Shown: in pieces, positions 1-13,142 of the stretch
Position numbering within the stretch: position 1 is the stretch's first letter
Layout of the letters: every line of letters starts with the position of its first letter
Source: Gymnogyps californianus
Taxonomy: Eukaryota; Chordata; Aves; Accipitriformes; Cathartidae
DNA: 64,000 nt
Direction of reading: 5' to 3'
NCBI RefSeq assembly: GCF_018139145.2
Contig: NC_059471.1
Span: 206,355,494 to 206,419,493 of the forward strand
The notes under the pieces: model-generated
What the model saw: the letters and a program-made list of their open reading frames with translations, nothing else
Told to the model about the DNA's origin: nothing
Databases searched by the model: none
Position numbers and translations under genes: made by a program

Positions 1-132
1 TGGGTGTTTTGCTTCCCTGACCTTTGGTTCTGCCTCACCTCACCTTCAGCAAATCTTTCTGATCCCTGCTACCTCATTATCCTGGGAATGTGCCCAAAGC
101 CTAAACCTTAGGTTTGACTGTAAAGAGCCCGA
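1..132. other. unique flank before first LTR
   Basis: I see no gene or recognisable repeat. The last five bases (128-132, cccga) sit where a target duplication of the following LTR should be, but they match the bases after the LTR (729-733, cacaa) at only three of five positions. Confidence 0.5.
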
Positions 133-728
133 TGTGCTGGTTTTAGCTGGGGTAGAGTTAATTTTGTTCACAGTAGCTAGTATGGGGCTATGTTTTGGAT
201 TTGTGCTGGAAACAGTGTTGATAACACAGGGATGTTTTAGTTACTGCTGAGCAGTGCTTACACAGAGTCAAGGCCTTCTCTGCCTCTCACCCCACCCCAC
301 CAGCAAGTAGGCTGGGGGTGCACAAGAAACTGGGAGGGGACACAGCCGGGACAGCTGACCCCAACTGACCAAAGGGATATTCCATGCCATATGACATCAT
401 GCTCAGCACATAAGGCTGGGGGAAGAAGGAGGAAGGCAGGGTGACATTCGGAGTGATGGCATTTGTCTTCCCAAGTAACCGTTATGCGTGATGGAGCCCT
501 GCTTTCCTGGAGATGGCTGAACACCTGCCTGCCGATGGGAAGTGGTGAATGAATTCCTTGTTTTGCTTTGCTTGCGCACGTGGCTTTTTCTTTACCTGTT
601 AAACTGTCTTTATCTCAACCCATGAGTTTTCTCACTTTTACTCTTCCGATTCTCTCCCCATCCCACCGGGGGGGAGTAAGTGAGTGGCTGTGTGGTGCTT
701 AGCTGCCGGCTGGGGTTAAACCACGACA
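133..728 (+). mobile_element. solo LTR, avian ERVL-like endogenous retrovirus (copy 1)
   Basis: A long terminal repeat left after loss of the proviral interior. It begins TGTGCTGG and ends CCACGACA, so it has the TG...CA ends of retroviral LTRs. It aligns by eye over its full length with 28794-29371 in the same orientation, at roughly nine bases in ten. Shared blocks include a CACGTG E-box (577-582) and a TATA-like acataaggc (408-416). The position matching the CRE of the other copy reads TGACATCA (392-399), one transition away from TGACGTCA. The polyadenylation signal is decayed to GTTAAA. No internal gag, pol or env sequence follows. The assignment to an ERVL-like avian family is from memory of LTRs common in Neoaves. 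The poor target duplication suggests an older insertion than copy 2 or a rearranged edge. Confidence 0.88.
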
Positions 729-1032
729 CACAATCATTAGAGTTTCACTAGCTAAGAGTACTTGGCTGGAAAAATCTTCAGTATACAGCAAGAGCACTAA
801 TAATCATGGTCTAAGAAGAATTTTGATACAGTTAAATCCAGCCTGATGCAATGGGATATTTTTGACTTAGGAAGCACTAGCAAAATTATGATTGCTAGGA
901 GAGCCAAGAACCATGAAACATTTCTCTAGAAACAGACTTTGTCTAAGAAGTGCTGACTTTAAAGGAACCGACCTTTGAAATGTTCCTTCCCAACAGAAGT
1001 TTCAGTAGGGAACAGCCAGAACAGCAGTTTCG
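729..1032. other. unique intergenic/intronic sequence
   Basis: AT-rich spacer between the LTR and a CR1 copy. I see no open frame of note and no recognisable repeat. Confidence 0.5.
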
Positions 1033-1365
1033 TAGAATCATAGAATGGTTTGGGTTGGAAGGGACCTTAAAGATCACCTAGTTCCAACTCCCCAGCTATG
1101 GGCAGGGACACCTTCCACTAGATCAGGTTGCTCAAAGCCCCATCCAACCTGGCCTTGAACACTTCCAGGGAGCGGGCATCCACAACTTCTCTGGGCAATC
1201 TCTTCCAGTGCCTCACCACCCTCACAGTAAAGCATTTCTTCCTAATATCTAATCTAAATCTACCCTCTTTCAGTTTAAAACCATTACCCCTCGTCCTATC
1301 ACTACACTCCCTGATAAAGAGTCCCTCCCCATCTTTCCTGTAGGCCCCCTTTAAGTACTGGAAGG
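1033..1365 (-). mobile_element. CR1 LINE, 5'-truncated 3' end
   Basis: A chicken-repeat-1 retrotransposon fragment read on the minus strand. Its 3' end is at 1033, where tagaatcatagaat is the complement of the CR1 terminal repeat ATTCTATGATTCTA. Going up in coordinate it contains the CR1 3' UTR and the last part of ORF2, recognisable as the complement of the stretch encoding the conserved end of the protein (the frame is broken here). Homology stops near 1365 after tactggaagg, the usual 5' truncation from incomplete reverse transcription. CR1 copies lack clear target duplications and none is seen. The 71-codon open frame on the plus strand inside it is a by-product of the repeat and not a gene. 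The 3' UTR resembles that of the copy at 10190-10340 more than the one at 41688. Confidence 0.92.
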
Positions 1366-1930
1366 ACTGGAAGTTTCCTCTCTATTTTTCAAAAAGATGG
1401 CCCTGCTTGTTTTAGGACTATATGAGAAAGGGGTAGGTTCAGACCTGAAGGAATCCCAATGGCTTAGAAATTTCCTGGTCTTCCTCTGGCAGCTATAAGA
1501 CAGAATAAGAAAAATGATCTCTTTTTGTGCATGTGTCATATAATTCACCCAGAGGAATATAGCATTCCCTAAGCATTTCCTAAGCCTTATTATCTGTCCT
1601 CTCAGTGTTATTTCCTATGTTTCCCTGGAGAGAATTAAAGAAGAAAATCCCAAACTATTTTGGACCTGATTCTCTGAAATTTTGAGCCTAATGTAGCCAT
1701 TGAAGCCTTCTTCTTACATCTGCTCCCACTGTCGTGAGTGATTATAGAAGGTTCACATGGAGAATCATCATGATCTTACAGGCTGTCCCTATAACCCGTA
1801 TGCACGGTGCCATGACGTAAAACCTATTTCTTAGACATTTATTTCCTTGAACTGTCTTCTCAAGCCAGTGAGGTCATTAAGATCTGAAATTCCAGCGCAG
1901 TACCCTAATGAGCAAAATCCTACAGATGCT

Positions 1931-1950
1931 TTTAAAAATTAATTTTTAAA
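1931..1950. repeat. 20-bp perfect AT palindrome
   Basis: tttaaaaatt is followed directly by its reverse complement aatttttaaa, with no spacer. Flanking bases do not extend the match. It contains only A and T, so chance is a reasonable explanation in this AT-rich stretch. Confidence 0.7.
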
Positions 1951-4900
1951 GTAACTATTCCTTTTAAAAATAACTCCAAACCAAGGCTCCATCTAAAAAG
2001 TGCACAGTGACCATCACTTTACCTATTGCATGCACTCCATAGGGCTGTGTTAATTGTTATAGAGCTAACCATAGGCCCTCTCTCTGATAAAGCAAACTTG
2101 GAAAATAAATCTCCATTACTGTCTCCACTTCTCAAAGACCAAAAGGCATCAGCAGAGTGCTCTTACAAAAGTTGTGGTTTGGGGGGTCAGTATGAGCTAG
2201 AACCCCTTAATACTTGCATTTGCCAGTGCAGGTGACTTTAGGCTAAGAATTGTTCCAAGACATTAGTGTTATTACAAATGCAAACAAAATTATGCACTTG
2301 TGTACAAATACCAGAAAGACAGTGTAAGGTATTAGGAATGGATTTAAAAATTGATTAGAACAAATGCTCAGAAAATAACATTATGGCATTGACATCTATG
2401 AGAGAATCAATAGAATATTTTGCACAGTTAAATATCTTCTCCAATTTAAATTTTATGTTGTGGCTTCAAAACCAATTAGGCTACTTTACAGTCTGATGAT
2501 TTGCCAAATTATCCTTTCTAAAACAAAAGTAGTTTTTGACTAAAAAACTGCAACTACGGCATTTATTTTCATTTTTATAGTGTAGTATATCTAGGGCCAC
2601 ACCTCAGTAAAACCATTTAAGCATATTTGTAAATTCATAGACATGAGAAGCCCCTACCAAATCACTATTTCAACATAATAGCTTTGCCATTGACTTACCT
2701 GAGACTGGAAAGTAACTTAATGGGTGTACTCATGTGTGACAAGTAACATATATGCTCAAGTTTTTGTCACCCTGCTACAAAACTCCCTAAGTTAAAACAA
2801 ATTTATGCTCATAATTCCCAGGGGAAGAAAACAGCAGTGCCGGAACATCAGCATATAGTGGAAATAAGCCAATAGAGGTCAGCAGTACATAACAGAAAGT
2901 TCTTCTTAACAGCAGCCATGTCAACTACACTTACCTACAGTCATAAAAAATTCTTAACTGATATTTGGTGGAAATTTTTTTGCCAAAAATGGAACATTTT
3001 TTCATAATGAAAAGTATTTTCCTATTTTGAAAACCATCGGTATTTCATCACTCACAATACACACAGCGCAGTTTCAAAGTTTTGCTAACTCTACTTTGCT
3101 AAGCTCTTATACTGTGTCATTCCTTGGACGTTGGCCATGTAAGGGTTAAATTTATAGTTACATATCTGAGAATTTCACTGCCAGAGGGCTTAGAGTGGAA
3201 TAAATAGATAGTAACTCAGAGACCCCAGACTTTCATCTCCTTTACTTTAGCAAGTAATGTTTTTCAACCAGAGAAATTTGTTTTTTACTTCTTCAGTAAA
3301 GGTATGTATTTATCTATATTTCTAATTATACCAGTGTCATAAATTAGATGATTTTTTAAATTAAAATTCAACACATCTTTATTCTTCATCTCGATTTCCA
3401 TCAGGTGTGACTGCTTCTTGCAGATAAGGTCTTGGATATACACCTGAACTCTGACTTACACAGGTTTAGAGAATTTTTTTTAATTTTTAGATATCTTTGA
3501 GGAAAAATATAATTATAAAATAATCAGAGATTGTGAAGAACAACAAGCATTCTCCTTTAATTCAACTGTAACGTCTATTTATGTCCTATAAAGAACAAAA
3601 TTTGGATAGACAAATGCCTTTTAATGGATATCTACTTGAGAAATATTACATTCTAGTTGTCCAAACAAGTGGCTGCCTGCAGTCTGGCAATCACGGATTA
3701 CAGTTAACTAAAGGAGCATTACGTTCGGAAAGTAACAAAGGCAGCATGAAAAGCAACAGCTTAAAATAAAACCTTTAAAAAAAGGCACAGAACTAATTAA
3801 TTTTTTCAGTGGGCTAGATTGTTAAAAACTAATTTGCCACCTGCTGTCATAGAACAAGTCTTGATCATCTTAGTAATGAAGTAGTCAGTGTAGTACTTGA
3901 CTGTACAAGTTAGAGCATATTTTAACTTGATGAGGGATAAGAACGCACAATAAAGCAACTGCAGAAGGAAAGCTTACTGCTTCCTAATTTATTAAATACA
4001 TGTTCCTTGTACCTATTGATGTTCTGGAAATAAAGCAGGGCATGTTTATTTAAAAAGCAGGATCCAAGAGGTACTGTAACACCTTTTTACATTGTTTTTT
4101 TCCTTTTAAAACAATGAATTTTGTTAGTCTTTCCTCTGTATATCAGCTTATATGTAACTTTTGAATAATGAAATCCTACAGGTTTCAGCAGATGCCCTTA
4201 CATGCATTACAGCCACTGGTCTCCTGAATGAATACCAGCTTCCACAGAAACAATGGCTGATGTTTCCAAAGTGGCCCAGGGAATTAATGGAATTTCTTCC
4301 GTTAATTGTCAGTCCACATGCTCTAGGGGGCTTTGAAATTCAAACATTTCTCTCTCTAACTTTCAGAGTGCAAAGACATAGTTGGAAAGATTATCGTCAT
4401 GCTGTGTGTGCATTCCTCTCATCTCCAAGGATTTAGTTCCCTAATAAAAAAGCTCTGCAGCTTGTGGCCTAAGGTAAACTACAGACCTGACAGTGGACTA
4501 TGAATCAAGATCAAAGTGACATTAGGCCTTGATCATTAATGCTTTCCTTCCATTTTACATAAAATGTACTGCCACAACTCAGTCATGAGAAGGATCATTT
4601 CTAGGTTGATTCTCCTGAGCTCAGAGATAGTAGGACAGGCTTTACTGCCATATTTTATGTACCTGTAACTTCATTGACCTCATGCCTAATTTACCCTATC
4701 TTCAGATTAGAATCAGAGCCACAGAGTACAGTCTTTCCATAATGGAGCTATAATGACAGTCATTTTGGAATACATTAATAATTATGAACTGAAACCTGCA
4801 GCCCTTATCCAGATGAAAACTTGCACTAACTTCCGTGATTGATTTCACTAGTAGTTTTAGCTAAGCAAAGATTGCAAGTTTGGGTGTTATAGTACAAAAC

Positions 4901-5190
4901 TTTTCATTTTAAAATTGTATATAGGCAAAAGAATTCAGCTGTACATAAAAACATCCAAAATTTTTCCTAAACAAACATGCTTATTAGTAGGACTCCTGGT
5001 TCTCTGTGCTTACAGTGGTAAGTACCATAGCCATTTAATCTAGGCTATATTAATTCAAATAGGTACTAAAAATAATTACATTCAGTTATAAAATTGAATT
5101 TGAACTAGATAGCTATTCTCTAGCTCTAGCATTTAAAGTATATTACTCATTTCTTTCAGATTTGGAGAATAACTTCATTTGCTGGGGAGG

Positions 5191-5284
5191 AAAACCAAAA
5201 AAACCAAAAAAAATTGTAACTTTCCCTGGTAGCCAGCAGAGTAAAATTTTGGGGGTTTTATTGTTTGTTTGGCTTGGTTTTTTC
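5191..5284. repeat. A/C-only tract followed by a G/T-rich tract
   Basis: 5191-5214 consists of A runs broken by cc. About 25 bases later, 5240-5284 is made almost only of T and G (gttttattgtttgtttggc). The two could pair as the loose arms of a hairpin, with A/C facing G/T. It is low-complexity DNA with no coding potential. Confidence 0.6.
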
Positions 5285-5926
5285 CAGAAAATCTTTCACT
5301 GGCTGCTGTTAAATTTTGTCAGCCTATCAGTAGGGAAGTGACATTTTAAATTCTATTTTTTTCAGAGCATTTAATTTATCAAATTGTTTTATTAAATATG
5401 AAAACATTATTGAGGTACTGGCTTCTTATTTATGAGGTACAGTCTCCTCTCAAAAACTTTATTACATGTCTAAACTGCTTATAGATGAAAGTAATTTCTG
5501 ACAACTCAAAAATGGAAGTTGTTCTGCGAGAAAAGCAACTGTTTAAGGCAGTTACACTGCTGAAGCCGAGTAGATGAGTAGTAAAAGAATATGTATCAGT
5601 ATTTATATAAAAGATGCAGCAATATGTACTGGATTTTGACTAAGGCACTTCAGTTCAGCTTCCCAGATGATTTTGCATTATGAAGGTATATCTACTGACC
5701 CAAACATCTGAAGAGCAGAAATACAGTATATTTTGATTTTGTAAGAGTTCAGACCCAAGTTTTATGTTTCCTCAAATAAATACACTTTCAGTGATATTAC
5801 AGTGTTTCAGTACAACATTTTTCCATGTGGAATCTGTATGCAAACAGCTCATCCAGGCACAGACCCGGCATCAACCGGCTTTGTTCAAAATAACACTTAT
5901 AAAGAAATGTCCTTTGAAAATATTCT

Positions 5927-5958
5927 CATAGCCAGTTAGAACATACATAGCCAGTTAG
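5927..5958 (+). repeat. short direct repeat, 13 bases, period 19
   Basis: catagccagttag occurs at 5927-5939 and again at 5946-5958 without a mismatch. It is a small local duplication of the kind made by replication slippage. Confidence 0.75.
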
Positions 5959-8119
5959 TTACCAACAAACCAATAAGTTTTATATCACATTGTTAGTACA
6001 CCTGGAACTCTATTTTTGTTTTTATTAATAAAATAATTTTATTAAAAACTATTGTAATGAACTGCAAACATCTTCCTTCCTAATAAAAAGAAGCAACAGA
6101 ACATCCCCAGTCATTATTTGGTTACAAATTATATCATGTAAACTCTGCTTCTCGTCTACATTTTCTCCCCTGTAATATAGTCAAAGAAACTGATTCAATA
6201 TTGAGGAGAAAAAAAAAAGTAAGTTTGGTATCGGGATTTTTTTTAAAGTTAAATATAAGAGAGAGGCAGATTTTTTAACTTGACAAAAGCTGTTGGGAAG
6301 TTACACAGACAGCTTGGTTTTGTTTGCAATTAATTTTCCATAACTGTCCTTAAAGCTTGCATCAAAAGCATTTTTAAAATTTGAACCTAAACCTTAATGT
6401 TTCACAGTTAAAACATATCATAAACATCATAGCGTATGCTCCTGACCTCACAGGTCTTCACTAAAATATTTTTTTTACTAGAAGTCACTATCAAAGAATC
6501 ATGTAAAGTGTATATGTATATACATCTATCTCCACACATCACGGTGTCTTTGTAATAAATTCTCATATTCACTGACTAATCACAGGAAAGAAACTCTGAT
6601 TTAGTTTTGCCAAAACATGTATTTCTTAGGCATGCTGTGACCTACTTCAAAAGTGCTTGAAATGTTTATTTTGGAAGTTTCATGGAAGAAATCTCCTACA
6701 ATCTATACAGGTCTCCTTCCATTTCAACACATTCAATGAAAGCCAGTGTTTTCCAAAAGAAACAAAAAGCTAGGCTTTTCAATATGAACAGCTCCCCAAA
6801 CTGTCCAAATAAGTGACTTAGTTTTCCAAATTGCCAAGACTTCATGCCTTCCAACAACAAAAAAAAAAATTAAAAAAATAATTTAGAACCTGTCTTACTC
6901 TGTTGTGTTTTTCAATGGTCTAATTTAAGCATCTTAATTACATTAAAATTTCTGCCAAGAGAGTCTATGAACTGGAGTTACACAAAAAAAGAGAATTAAA
7001 AAAACATACTGCATAATCAGAAAGCATTAAAAAACCAAAGGTTCAAAGGAGAAAACAACCTTAGGAAGACCCAGTAAGAACAGCTTTATTACAAACTTTC
7101 TCAGACTATACAAGTTTGTCTTGTCCTGTGCTAAATTTTTACGTCCAAACGCATTCAGATAACTCTTTCAGCCCTGTTTCTGCCTCGTTCTATGATCACA
7201 AACTGCAAGCTGTAGTTACAAAACCTTCTCATTTCTTGCACATAGGTCAGCCACTTCCTTTCAGTTATCCCTTATTTCTCCCTCAAACACCCATCCCCAC
7301 TTACCCACCATGTCCCCTGACAGGCTCAGCTAATTCAAAACTCATCAGCAGGATCCCAGAGAGCTAAGGTCTGCATCACAAACTAACCTGAGCATACTCT
7401 TGGTCTCAGTCTAAGGAAGAACCAGTTGGAACTCTAAGCAAACACACTATCAAGGCACAACAAGATGCTGTGGTCAGAAAAATGTAGACTAGGATGCTCT
7501 GTTTGATGCTGCTGAAGATAGAGTTCAAGGGATTGCCTGGACTTGGCAAAAAGAAGATTGTGTCCAACCATTGTCTAGTAGAACAACTGGTCTGATCTGG
7601 TGGAAGAGACTGCTGCCGGAAAGGTAGCGATACCCGCACAACAGTGTGCCCCCCCCAGCTTGGTTTTCCCATTGTGGAATTCCGAAAGGAAAATGAGCTT
7701 TTTCAAGGGAACACTTTGAATGTCTTTCCTGCAGAAAGATTCAACTTTGTCTCATGAATAACCCAAAATGAAAAGAGAACAGATATCCCACTAATTGGAT
7801 ACTTTCACCTCTTCTGATCTGCTGCTTATTTTCACTGCCTCATATATACTCTTTTATCCTACAAAATCAGACAAAGGTGTACTAAATTTGCTGGTACTGC
7901 CCAAGGATTTCTATGGCCTTAACTGCAACCAGCACAGAACCTAAGCTGGAAAGACCACTGAACCAAGAGTCTGAAACAACACCAAAGGCATCCTTAAAAT
8001 GACTTCTCATAACCCACCCCACAAAGACCTAGATTTATCTACTTCAGAGATTTTTTTTTTTTTAGGATTAATTTCAAAAATACATACATGCAACAAAGGC
8101 AGTCAGAAGATGTAAACAA

Positions 8120-8650
8120 AAACATCTCTGTTGGGTCAGCAACTTTTATCTGACAGTGGCAATTAAGAACAGAGTGAGTATAAAGCAATACTGCTATGGT
8201 GTACCTTCCAGAGTCTGGCGACCCTGTGCTTAGGGACTTTGTAAACTGGAAATCGCATCTGAGAGATGGTAATAGGTCTCTTTCTTTTAATGAACCTGTC
8301 CAATCACACTGCAGCTCATTTCTACTCTTGACATGTATGATGTCCCATGGCAGCACGTTCTACAATTTAATTCTACAGAACTTAATTTTGAAGTTCTACA
8401 TTAAGTACTGCATGAAGTACTTAATTTGTTTTCTTTCACTAAATGCCTGATAATTTTAAACTGTGACTCTGTACCAGTTTTTAGGAGAGAGTTGTTTTGC
8501 TTTCTATCCATTCATTCTTTTGTAAACCTCTACTGCACCTTACCTTAATCATCTCCTTGTTAAACTGAAGGCAAAAAAACTCCTCCACAAATCAGGAGAT
8601 ACAATAGCAGTATGGCTCTCAAAGATCTTTGTGTTCTGCTTGAGAATCTT
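8120..8650 (-). mobile_element. ancient CR1/L3-like LINE remnant
   Basis: Degenerate but colinear with the 3' region of the old amniote CR1/L3 group, read as reverse complement. In order with rising coordinate I see the 3' end block (ttgggtcagc near 8131, then gacagtggcaa), the block gatgtcccatggcagcacg (about 8339), which answers to the family's 'ac(g/a)tcctgtggcag' segment, ttctacaatttaatt (about 8361), and the blocks tttgtaaacctctactgc and ccttaatcatctcc (about 8519-8555). The order and spacing of several weak matches make the call; single blocks would not. The reading frame is destroyed. Open frames overlapping here are by-products of the repeat. The limits are approximate and the element may reach further right. 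The poly(T) run at 8051-8063 lies beyond its 3' side. Confidence 0.68.
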
Positions 8651-10189
8651 TTTTGCTCAGGATGCTGTTATAGCTTCCTTCAAGAAAAGCCTCTGTCATC
8701 ACTGACTGCCTTTCCTCTTCAGTTTAGACCACAGAATTAATGGATGATTTCAGACTATTCAGGAAGAGTTCTCCAAAGAAGTATCAGAGCCTGATACAGA
8801 GGACTCTGTACCACTGCTCTGGAAAACCTATACTGGAATGCACATTTTGTTTTATCTGCATTACCTACAATATATGAACTTTTTTCATATCTCCCAAAAA
8901 AGAGTTAATGCTTAATTTCACTTCCAAATACAAGTGAAAACTGTAGTTTGCACTCTGTCTTCATTTGCACTGACACTTAGCAGCACTCTATTCACACTAA
9001 TTCTTTTTTCCAGGTTAAAAGGAAGGCATAAACGGGAAGCTCTAAAATCCTCTGTACATAATGCATAATAAAAGGTTTTTCTTATGCTTTGTTTTAAAAT
9101 TACAGGCTCCTGGCTACTACCCACTCAACAGATGTCAAATTTACGTCGAGAAGTAGGAATTGAACAATTTTTTTCTTAAAGCTTCAGACTTCCCTTTCCC
9201 AAGCTTCCATTCTGTTTTGAGAAGAGAGAGGTATTCCTGATGCCTTGGTTTACTACAATATGGTGCTCTTTGAAACCTTTGAGGTTTCTCCCTGCCAGTG
9301 CAGACATTCCTCTACAGCACAGGGATCCAGCTGTCAGCAGTGACAAGCAGAGGAGATGGACAAAAACATGGAATAGAAAACAGGCTGAAAACACTAAAAG
9401 CAGAAAGACAAAATTAGGTTTTTTTGAGGAAAAATGTTTATAGAGGACCAAAGAGCCAGAAGGTCTTTGTACACATAAATATGCAGATACAGTGAAATAC
9501 ATCAAACCACTGTGTTAAATGTAGTATCTTGAGACCACCTTGACTACAAGAGCCCAGTTTTCAGGGAGAGGTAATATCTGTTACTAGACACAGTTGGAAA
9601 AGTTGTGTGCCCAAAAGCACATGTATTACCTCTAACTATGTAAGTTGTCTTGATTCACAAAGTGCTCCCAGACGACCACAAAAAGCCCATGTTGGGAAGG
9701 CCCTCCTACACATTCAGAGCCACAGGGACGTTGTGGCAGTGACTTATGTTCCCTTCTCACACCCCAGGCTCTTTCCAGCCATGGCTGTTCAAATTTCCAG
9801 TTCTAGCCTGATGCACTTGTCCGCAAACCCTTTTCTCTTCCAACAGCAAGCAGTGAGCCTTTGATACATTTTCTCCATTTACTCAGTTTTTACTGGGGAT
9901 TTCCTGTGCCTAACAGCCCTTCCCGTGGCACTGCATGCTGACCAGCAAAGAACAAGTAGGAAAACCAATCTGGAAATACAAGCCAAGGAAAGTTTAGCAG
10001 GAACATAAAAAATGTTCCCAAACAGATTTTCCTGGAGATGTGATATTTTTGTCTCCAGTCACAATTCTGACAGAGCTTTGTTTACTTTTATGGCTCACCC
10101 TTAAACAAGGAGTTCTAGTCTTTAAATACCAGTCCTTTTTGATGTGAAAACTTGATAAAAGTAGTAAGGTTTAGGTATAATGAACTGCA
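8651..10189. other. unique interval, no gene recognised
   Basis: About 1.5 kb of unique-looking sequence. Open frames on both strands near 9176-9505 overlap each other and show no family similarity. No repeat is recognised. Confidence 0.5.
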
Positions 10190-10340
10190 GAGACTCTAAA
10201 CTCCTGGAAACATTCAAGGTTAGGTTGGACTGGGCTCTGAGCAACCTGATCTAGTTAAAGATGTTCCTGCTTATTGAAGGGGGGTTGGACTAGATGACCA
10301 TTAATGGTCCCTTCCAACCCAAACCATTCTATGATTCTAT
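10190..10340 (+). mobile_element. CR1 LINE, short 3' end fragment
   Basis: A severely 5'-truncated CR1 on the plus strand. It holds the last codons of ORF2 and the 3' UTR, including ggttggactagatgacc (from 10284) and the end cattctatgattctat. The 3' terminal repeat ends at about 10340. It is of the same general subfamily as the copy at 1033-1365, judged by the 3' UTR. Confidence 0.92.
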
Positions 10341-11819
10341 AAACACTGTTCACAAAACATACAGTTACAAATCTGCTAAGTTCAGGCCTTCTCCCCACTG
10401 TTCGAGGTAGTTGCTAATATTTAGCTGCTATTTGCAACTGAGCAGTTAACTGCATAGTTAACAATTTGGAAGACATAGTTTCCTTAACATCCATTAACAC
10501 CAGCTAAAATCCCAGATGTATTAAACCAAGGCCACTTCTTATAATGCAGTCCACAGCACACAGGACTTTTTTCAACTTAACAACTATGGAATAATTGTTA
10601 TTAGTTTGCTACAAACAACTGTATGGAAGCATAAAGACTTAAAGACATCAAATATGTCACAAAATAATACTTAGAAACATCAAATATATCACAAATTCTG
10701 GAATAAATGTGTGGTAAGTGGAGAGATGAGAGTTGGATGAGGGAGGTTTAGGGGGAACTGAACTCCAGCTGTCATACTGGTGGCCACTGGCAAGAGCCTT
10801 CAGGCTAGAGCTACAAAAACTAGAGACTCTAAACCCGTTTCTGTACCTGAACCTTTTGCAACTTGGCACTTCTGAACCCACGATCTGCTGAAGAGGATTA
10901 TACCCCTCTTCCAGTCTTGGCAGAGAGGATCCCTCTTTTTGTAGCGAAGCCCTGTAACGTGAGCCCAGGTCATGAGCTGGGCCACGGAGCGTTGTTGGAC
11001 CCGAGAATCCACTAGCACCTTACAGAGCCAAGTGCTGGATTTTAATTGCTAAGAGCATATGCGTTTTTATGGCTTGGGTCTCTGCAAAACAGATGCTCAC
11101 AAAGCATAGTAAATACAAGGCCTGAGAAGCAGCATTTATCTCCTCTTCCTTCTCCTCTACAAATAAATTACAAGTAACAAAAATCAATATTATTTTGCTT
11201 AGATTTCTTCCTCTCCCCCTGCACTGCCACAGCATTGTTTTTCAGACACCTACAGAAGGGTATATCCACATTCGGATTTTAGGGAATCCCATAATCTCAA
11301 AGGTGAATGAATCCTAATGGAGTAGAAAGATCTACATAATCCTTGCTTGCAGAGCAGCATCGTTTATAACACAGAAAATTTCTATTGTAATTTTCTTCTT
11401 GACATGTTATAATCTAACTTCAAATTTCTTGAATTCACAGAGGGTTTTGTTTTGTTTTTACCATAATACTTATTTTAACTTTGGCTATTTTTTTTCTTAA
11501 CATTTACTTCAGTATGTCATGCTCTGTTTGAGAGGAGTAATTGGTTCATTCCTTTAGGGGAAAAGCAAAACACAAGCAAATACAATATTTGCACATAACG
11601 TGCACTCACATTTTTGCTTTAAAGCAAAAATAAATAGTCTTTACATCCTCTAAATATTAAAACCACGAAGTCTTTGCCCTGGTGAATATACTGTTAATTG
11701 TTTTAGATTTATGGCATTATTGTACCATAGTTCAATAGTGTTTCTTACCAACCGAGGGAGAAAGCTTAGCTACACTAAGTAAATAATATTAACTACTGCA
11801 AGGAAAGAAAATGCTGTTC
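10341..11819. other. unique interval, no gene recognised
   Basis: AT-rich spacer without a recognisable gene. Minus-strand open frames at 10657-11235 are short, overlap in different frames and are probably chance. Confidence 0.5.
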
Positions 11820-11975
11820 TGGTTAAGGTAGTGGACTAAGATTAATAAGGTCTTAAATTCCAGATTCTGTCAAAGTCTTCCTATGCGACATTGGAAAAGA
11901 TATATCTTCATGCCCTGCCTTTAACTCCCTTCTATAAAACAGAAAAGTAAGAACTATAAAACTATTTGGCAGAAC
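11820..11975 (+). mobile_element. MIR-like SINE remnant
   Basis: Old CORE-SINE of the MIR type. The order of blocks follows the MIR consensus as I know it: ggttaaggtagtggacta (about 11821), then a degenerate body with ttccagattctgtcaaag, then a block around gcgacattgg answering to 'tgaccttgg', and ctataaaacagaaaagtaag (about 11932), answering to 'tctgtaaaatggggataa'. Many substitutions are present, as expected of an element predating the split of birds from other amniotes. Birds keep MIR copies at low density. Limits are approximate. Confidence 0.6.
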
Positions 11976-12179
11976 AACATTCTGGTTTTGTGCTGAATCA
12001 CTGCCTAGTATAATGGGGCTATAATTTTTGTTAGGACTTATCTGCCATACTATAATAATTAATAAATAAATAATAGTAATCTATGCCTTCATGAATAAAA
12101 ATATCTCAACGAAGACCAAAGGGCTCCACTGCATTATTTAAGAAACTGAGTTAAAAGAGTGTCACGTTACTACTTACCT

Positions 12180-12520
12180 GGCAGGGGAGACACCTTGATA
12201 CAAGAAATGCACGAAGTATGAGTACCAGCCCAAGGACGAGGGAAGGCAGCGCTGAGAACTACCTACCACAAAGGCTGAGAATTTTGGTCAGGTCACTAAG
12301 ACATCTGTATTCCTTCCCACTGTTGTTGCCGGCTGAGAGGCAGGGTTTTGCCATGCAATGAAGGAGTGACTGCACTGCCAAGGAGCACGTGCACACACGC
12401 ACGCTCCCAGTTAACCATCACCCTGACTCCATCAAACCCTGCGGCCCCACCAACACCTCTGGGGCGGCAGCAGCAATTCAGCTTGGCACTTCTGCATGGG
12501 CTGGTGGCCAGCCTTGAACT
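12180..12520. other. GC-enriched patch
   Basis: A stretch richer in G, C and CpG than its flanks (for example cctgcggccccacc near 12438 and ggggcggcagc near 12462). It contains CACGTG at about 12387. I see no coding frame that looks real and no repeat family. It could be a decayed regulatory element or a GC-rich repeat. Confidence 0.45.
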
Positions 12521-13142
12521 GTGATCCACACCATTGCTTAGTGTTTCCTCCATTTCCTGCACCATTTCTAAGTGGTTTCTACTAAAACTGACACCCTCAT
12601 TCCTCAGAGGTGTACTTACGAGTATGAAACGTTATTTTCAAATGCACCGATCACTTGTAGGTGTAGCCTATAGGCACCGTGTAGAACAGTGCACGGTGCG
12701 GTTGGTTTTGATTTTAATATAAAGGGGGAAAAACTAGTCAAATAAAATTAGTCTTGTACAAAATCCTAGGCATGTTTTGCACTTGTTTTACTCTCCATAA
12801 AATGGTAGATAAATCACTGTACATGTTTTCAATATTAATGTTTGCTTATGGATTCAAATTTCCAGGTAAAATTGTATCAAACCGCTGCCACATATAAGAT
12901 ACTACATCTGCTGTGGAGGAAAAAGACTGATAGCCATTTTATTTTCTTTCCTATGTGATTTATTAGTCTCACACAATCTGGGGGGAGAAAAGACTGTAAT
13001 GGATTTGAGTGCCACAGATTATATTTGTTAAGTAGTTTTTCAGAAGTGCTTAAATACTCACAAGAGTTCACACAAGCTTCAGAAAAGATAATAACACTCC
13101 AAAGTATTAAAAGGAGCAAGAGAGCTAGCAGTGGAACGTATA

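Larger units (their letters stand above)
1366..8119. other. long unique AT-rich interval, no gene recognised
   Basis: About 6.7 kb without a recognisable gene or well-preserved transposon. Open frames are short (under 95 codons), lie on both strands and resemble no family I know. Small structures inside are listed separately: an AT palindrome at 1931-1950, A/C and G/T tracts at 5191-5284, and a 13-base direct repeat at 5927-5958. The segment 4161-4440 has a 91-codon open frame on the plus strand and is slightly less AT-rich than its surroundings, but it has no recognisable domain. Confidence 0.55.
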
